Part shown: positions 13,059 through 14,928 of the stretch, piece after piece
How the letters are laid out: each line of letters opens with the position of its first letter
Position numbering within the stretch: the stretch's first letter is position 1
NCBI GenBank assembly: GCA_021827285.1
Contig: JAKAWM010000013.1
Span: 1 to 14,928 of the forward strand
Source of the DNA: Actinomycetes bacterium
Lineage (GTDB): Bacteria > Actinomycetota > Acidimicrobiia > Acidimicrobiales > Palsa-688
Length of the DNA: 14,928 nt
Direction of reading: 5' to 3'
Notes under the pieces: generated by a model
Told to the model about the DNA's origin: nothing
Seen by the model: only the letters and a program-made list of their open reading frames with translations
Databases searched by the model: none
Position numbers and translations under genes: made by a program

Positions 13059-14928
13059 CAGCCCGCCTGGTTGCCGGCAATGGCCGCCTGACCGAGGCTG
13101 ATCCCCCCGTCGTTGGTGGGGACGCGGGAGTGGAGGAGCACCCTGAAGCCGGCTTGTTCAAGGGCGTTGGCCGCACGCGCTACGAGAAGGACATTCTGGA
13201 AAACCCCGCCCGACAGGGCCACGAGCGTGAGCCCGCTGGCGTCTCGGGCCCGCTGGCAGGCGGCTACGATCCCATCGACGATGGCGTTGTGGAAGCGGGC
13301 GGCGACCACAGGCCGCTCCGCCCCGGCTGCCAGATCGAGGGCTACCGCGCGCACGAGTTCTTTCCCGATCAATTGAAAATGTTCGCCGGCGCTCAGGGCG
13401 AAGGGGTAGGCGGTGCGCTCGTCCGGGTCGGCCAGCTGTTCGAGCTCTACCGCCGCCTGCCCTTCGTAGTTGACGGAGTCGCGCAAGCCCACCAGGGCCG
13501 ACACGGCGTCGAACAGCCGGCCCACGCTCGAAGTGAGGGGGCTGGCCAACCCCGAGCGGGCCAGAGCCACAACGTCTTCCCAATCCTGGCTGTGCCGCCT
13601 GGCTATTTCCAGCCCGGCCGGCGGCTCGCCTTCAAAGGCGAGGTCCAGGTAAGCGGCGGCCATCCGCCAAGGCGCTCTGATGGCGGCCGCCCCGCCAGGC
13701 ATGGGGACAGGCTGCAGGTAGCCGGCCCGCTGGAAACCGGCCAGGTCGGCCAAGAGGATCTCGCCACCCCAGAGCGTGGCGTCGGTCCCGTAGCCGAGAC
13801 CATCGAAGGCGACGCCGATCGCCGGTCCCACTTGGCCGTTGTCAACCAGACAGGATGCGATGTGAGCGTGGTGGTGCTGGACGCCGGTTAGTTGTACTCC
13901 CTCTAGATCGAGGGCGTACTTGGTTGAGAGGTATTCGGGGTGCAGGTCGTGGGCGACGATTTCGGGGTGTACGTCGAAGAGGCGACAGAAGTGCTCGATC
14001 CCCTGTTGGAAGCTGCGCAGCGTCTCGTAGTTCTCCAAGTCGCCGATGTGGTGGGACACGAAGGCGCGCCGGCCCTTGGCCAGGCAGAATGTGTTCTTCA
14101 GCTCGGCGCCGCAGGCCAGCACCGGCTTTGGGAACGGTTGGGCTACCAGCACGGGTTGGGGTACGTACCCCCTGCTACGGCGCACGAGCACCTCCAAGTC
14201 ACCAAAAGCGCGGGCGACGGAGTCGTCGGTGCGCACGTGGATGGGCCGGTCATGGGCCAAAAAGGCATCCGCGATCCCGTCGAGGCGGTGACGGGCTTCT
14301 TCGTCGTCGTAGGCGATGGGCTCGTCGGACACGTTACCGCTGGTCAGCACTAGGGGCTCGCCCAGGGAGTGAGCGAGCAGGTAATGAAGTGGCGTGTAAG
14401 GCAGCATGAGGCCGAGGTAGCGGTTACCGGGCGCGACCGAGGGCGCTACTGCCGCCTGGCCGGACCGCCGTTCCAGAAGGACGATGGGCCGGCGGGGGCT
14501 CTCGAGGAGCCGCTCTTCCGCGGGGCTCACTTGGCAGAGCGCTCGCGCTGTCGCGATATCGGCCACCATGAGGGCGAAGGGCTTGTCTTCGCGCTGCTTG
14601 CGGGAGCGAAGGGCGGCCGTAGCTGGCTCGGAGGAAGCAACCACGGCCAGGTGGTACCCACCGAGGCCCTTTACCGCTAGCACCCGGCCCTCCCGGAGAA
14701 GCTGCACGGCGTCGGCCAGAGGTTGCCCGCTGGCATCTGCGCCGGGTCGCCCGCTGGCATCGGCGCGGGGTCGCCCGCTGGCATCGGCGCCGGGTTGGCC
14801 GGTGGCATCGGCGCGGGGTCGCCCGCTGGCATCGGCGCGGGGTCGCCCGCTGGCATCGGCGCGGGGTCGCCCGCTGGCCCAGGGTTGCCCGCAGGGGTCA
14901 GAGAGGGCGAGCGTCGGCCCGCAGGCCG
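13058..14928 (-). CDS. hypF: Carbamoyltransferase HypF, N-terminus cut by window edge
   Basis: The frame is open from the right edge, leaving 622 residues. HypF uses carbamoyl phosphate and ATP to make the thiocarbamate on HypE that becomes the cyanide ligand of NiFe hydrogenases. The window begins in ACGP, the end of the second zinc-finger. A repeat-built linker follows (residues 17-72). The YrdC-like domain has KGLGGYHL (86-93) and LTSGNVSDEPI (194-204). The Kae1-like domain has GAELKNTF (from 273), the metal-binding VQHHHAHIA (349-357), AFDGLGYGTDATLWGGEI, LSGGVFQN and VPTNDGGISLGQAA at the end. The acylphosphatase domain and most of the zinc fingers are upstream, outside the window. All visible catalytic motifs are intact, so the gene looks functional despite the repeats. 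No other hyp or hydrogenase gene is visible. Confidence 0.97.
   Translation of the reverse strand, partial: ACGPTLALSDPCGQPWASGRPRADASGRPRADASGRPRADATGQPGADASGRPRADASGRPGADASGQPLADAVQLLREGRVLAVKGLGGYHLAVVASSEPATAALRSRKQREDKPFALMVADIATARALCQVSPAEERLLESPRRPIVLLERRSGQAAVAPSVAPGNRYLGLMLPYTPLHYLLAHSLGEPLVLTSGNVSDEPIAYDDEEARHRLDGIADAFLAHDRPIHVRTDDSVARAFGDLEVLVRRSRGYVPQPVLVAQPFPKPVLACGAELKNTFCLAKGRRAFVSHHIGDLENYETLRSFQQGIEHFCRLFDVHPEIVAHDLHPEYLSTKYALDLEGVQLTGVQHHHAHIASCLVDNGQVGPAIGVAFDGLGYGTDATLWGGEILLADLAGFQRAGYLQPVPMPGGAAAIRAPWRMAAAYLDLAFEGEPPAGLEIARRHSQDWEDVVALARSGLASPLTSSVGRLFDAVSALVGLRDSVNYEGQAAVELEQLADPDERTAYPFALSAGEHFQLIGKELVRAVALDLAAGAERPVVAARFHNAIVDGIVAACQRARDASGLTLVALSGGVFQNVLLVARAANALEQAGFRVLLHSRVPTNDGGISLGQAAIAGNQAG
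14711..14878 (-). repeat. Seven in-frame 24-bp tandem repeats inside hypF
   Basis: Seven head-to-tail units of 24 bp encode ASGRPRAD-type octapeptides. Read in the hypF direction, units 1, 2, 3 and 5 are identical at the DNA level. Unit 4 reads ATGQPGAD, unit 6 ASGRPGAD and unit 7 ASGQPLAD. Unit 7, next to the YrdC domain, looks most like an ordinary HypF linker and may be the ancestral copy. The array lies between the last zinc-finger Cys-Gly-Pro and the conserved LLREGR helix. Identical copies at the upstream end point to recent expansion. Confidence 0.95.

Noticed and set aside
13013..13891. A 292-codon plus-strand open frame opposite hypF
   Set aside because: It lies antisense to the Kae1-like domain of hypF and is low-complexity Gly/Arg/Pro sequence.
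14711..14878. CRISPR array
   Set aside because: The repeats are directly adjacent with no unique spacers, have a 24-bp period and keep the hypF reading frame.

Overview
The window is GC-rich (about 70% by eye), densely coded DNA with GTG and TTG starts. It carries the families DUF3499 and DUF5719, which I know essentially from Actinomycetota. Several genes have a TAnnnT -10 hexamer 7-8 nt before the start codon, the actinobacterial leaderless layout. I infer an actinobacterium, possibly a deep lineage such as Acidimicrobiia. The class is a guess.

Layout. (1) 1-3100, sugar and polysaccharide block: a GT4 glycosyltransferase on the minus strand that runs off the left edge; a divergent GT4 enzyme whose start codon interlocks with it in one CATG; and an SDR-family reductase resembling GDP-4-keto-6-deoxy-D-mannose reductase. 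(2) 3101-8409, envelope block: a 204-nt leader able to fold into a multi-helix structure, then a large GT2 glycosyltransferase fused to a polytopic membrane domain, translationally coupled (TTGA overlap) to a DUF5719 exported protein. (3) 8422-11088: ftsH on the minus strand and, divergent from it, a small Cys/His protein of the DUF3499 type. GT2, DUF5719 and DUF3499 are neighbours in many actinobacteria as I recall; here ftsH lies between them. (4) 11136-13029: gltD (glutamate synthase small subunit) on the minus strand, divergent from a MTH1187-type thiamine-binding protein. Their shared control region has four direct GGGCCTA repeats. (5) 13058-14928: the C-terminal part of hypF (NiFe-hydrogenase maturation) on the minus strand, with an in-frame array of seven 24-bp repeats between its zinc-finger and YrdC domains.

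How the genes fit together. Blocks 1 and 2 probably build or modify a surface glycan: the reductase could supply a deoxy-sugar nucleotide, the two GT4 enzymes act in the cytoplasm, and the GT2-membrane protein with its exported partner acts at the membrane. FtsH is housekeeping membrane proteolysis. GltD serves nitrogen assimilation (no gltB here) and HypF serves hydrogenase maturation (no other hyp gene here). These look like separate functions rather than one system.

The most unusual features are non-coding or repeat-based: the hypF repeat array, the GGGCCTA repeats, the folded leader before the GT2 gene, the interlocked divergent starts and the recurring leaderless -10 arrangement. No gap between genes exceeds about 210 bp. 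I see no tRNA, rRNA, CRISPR array or insertion sequence.
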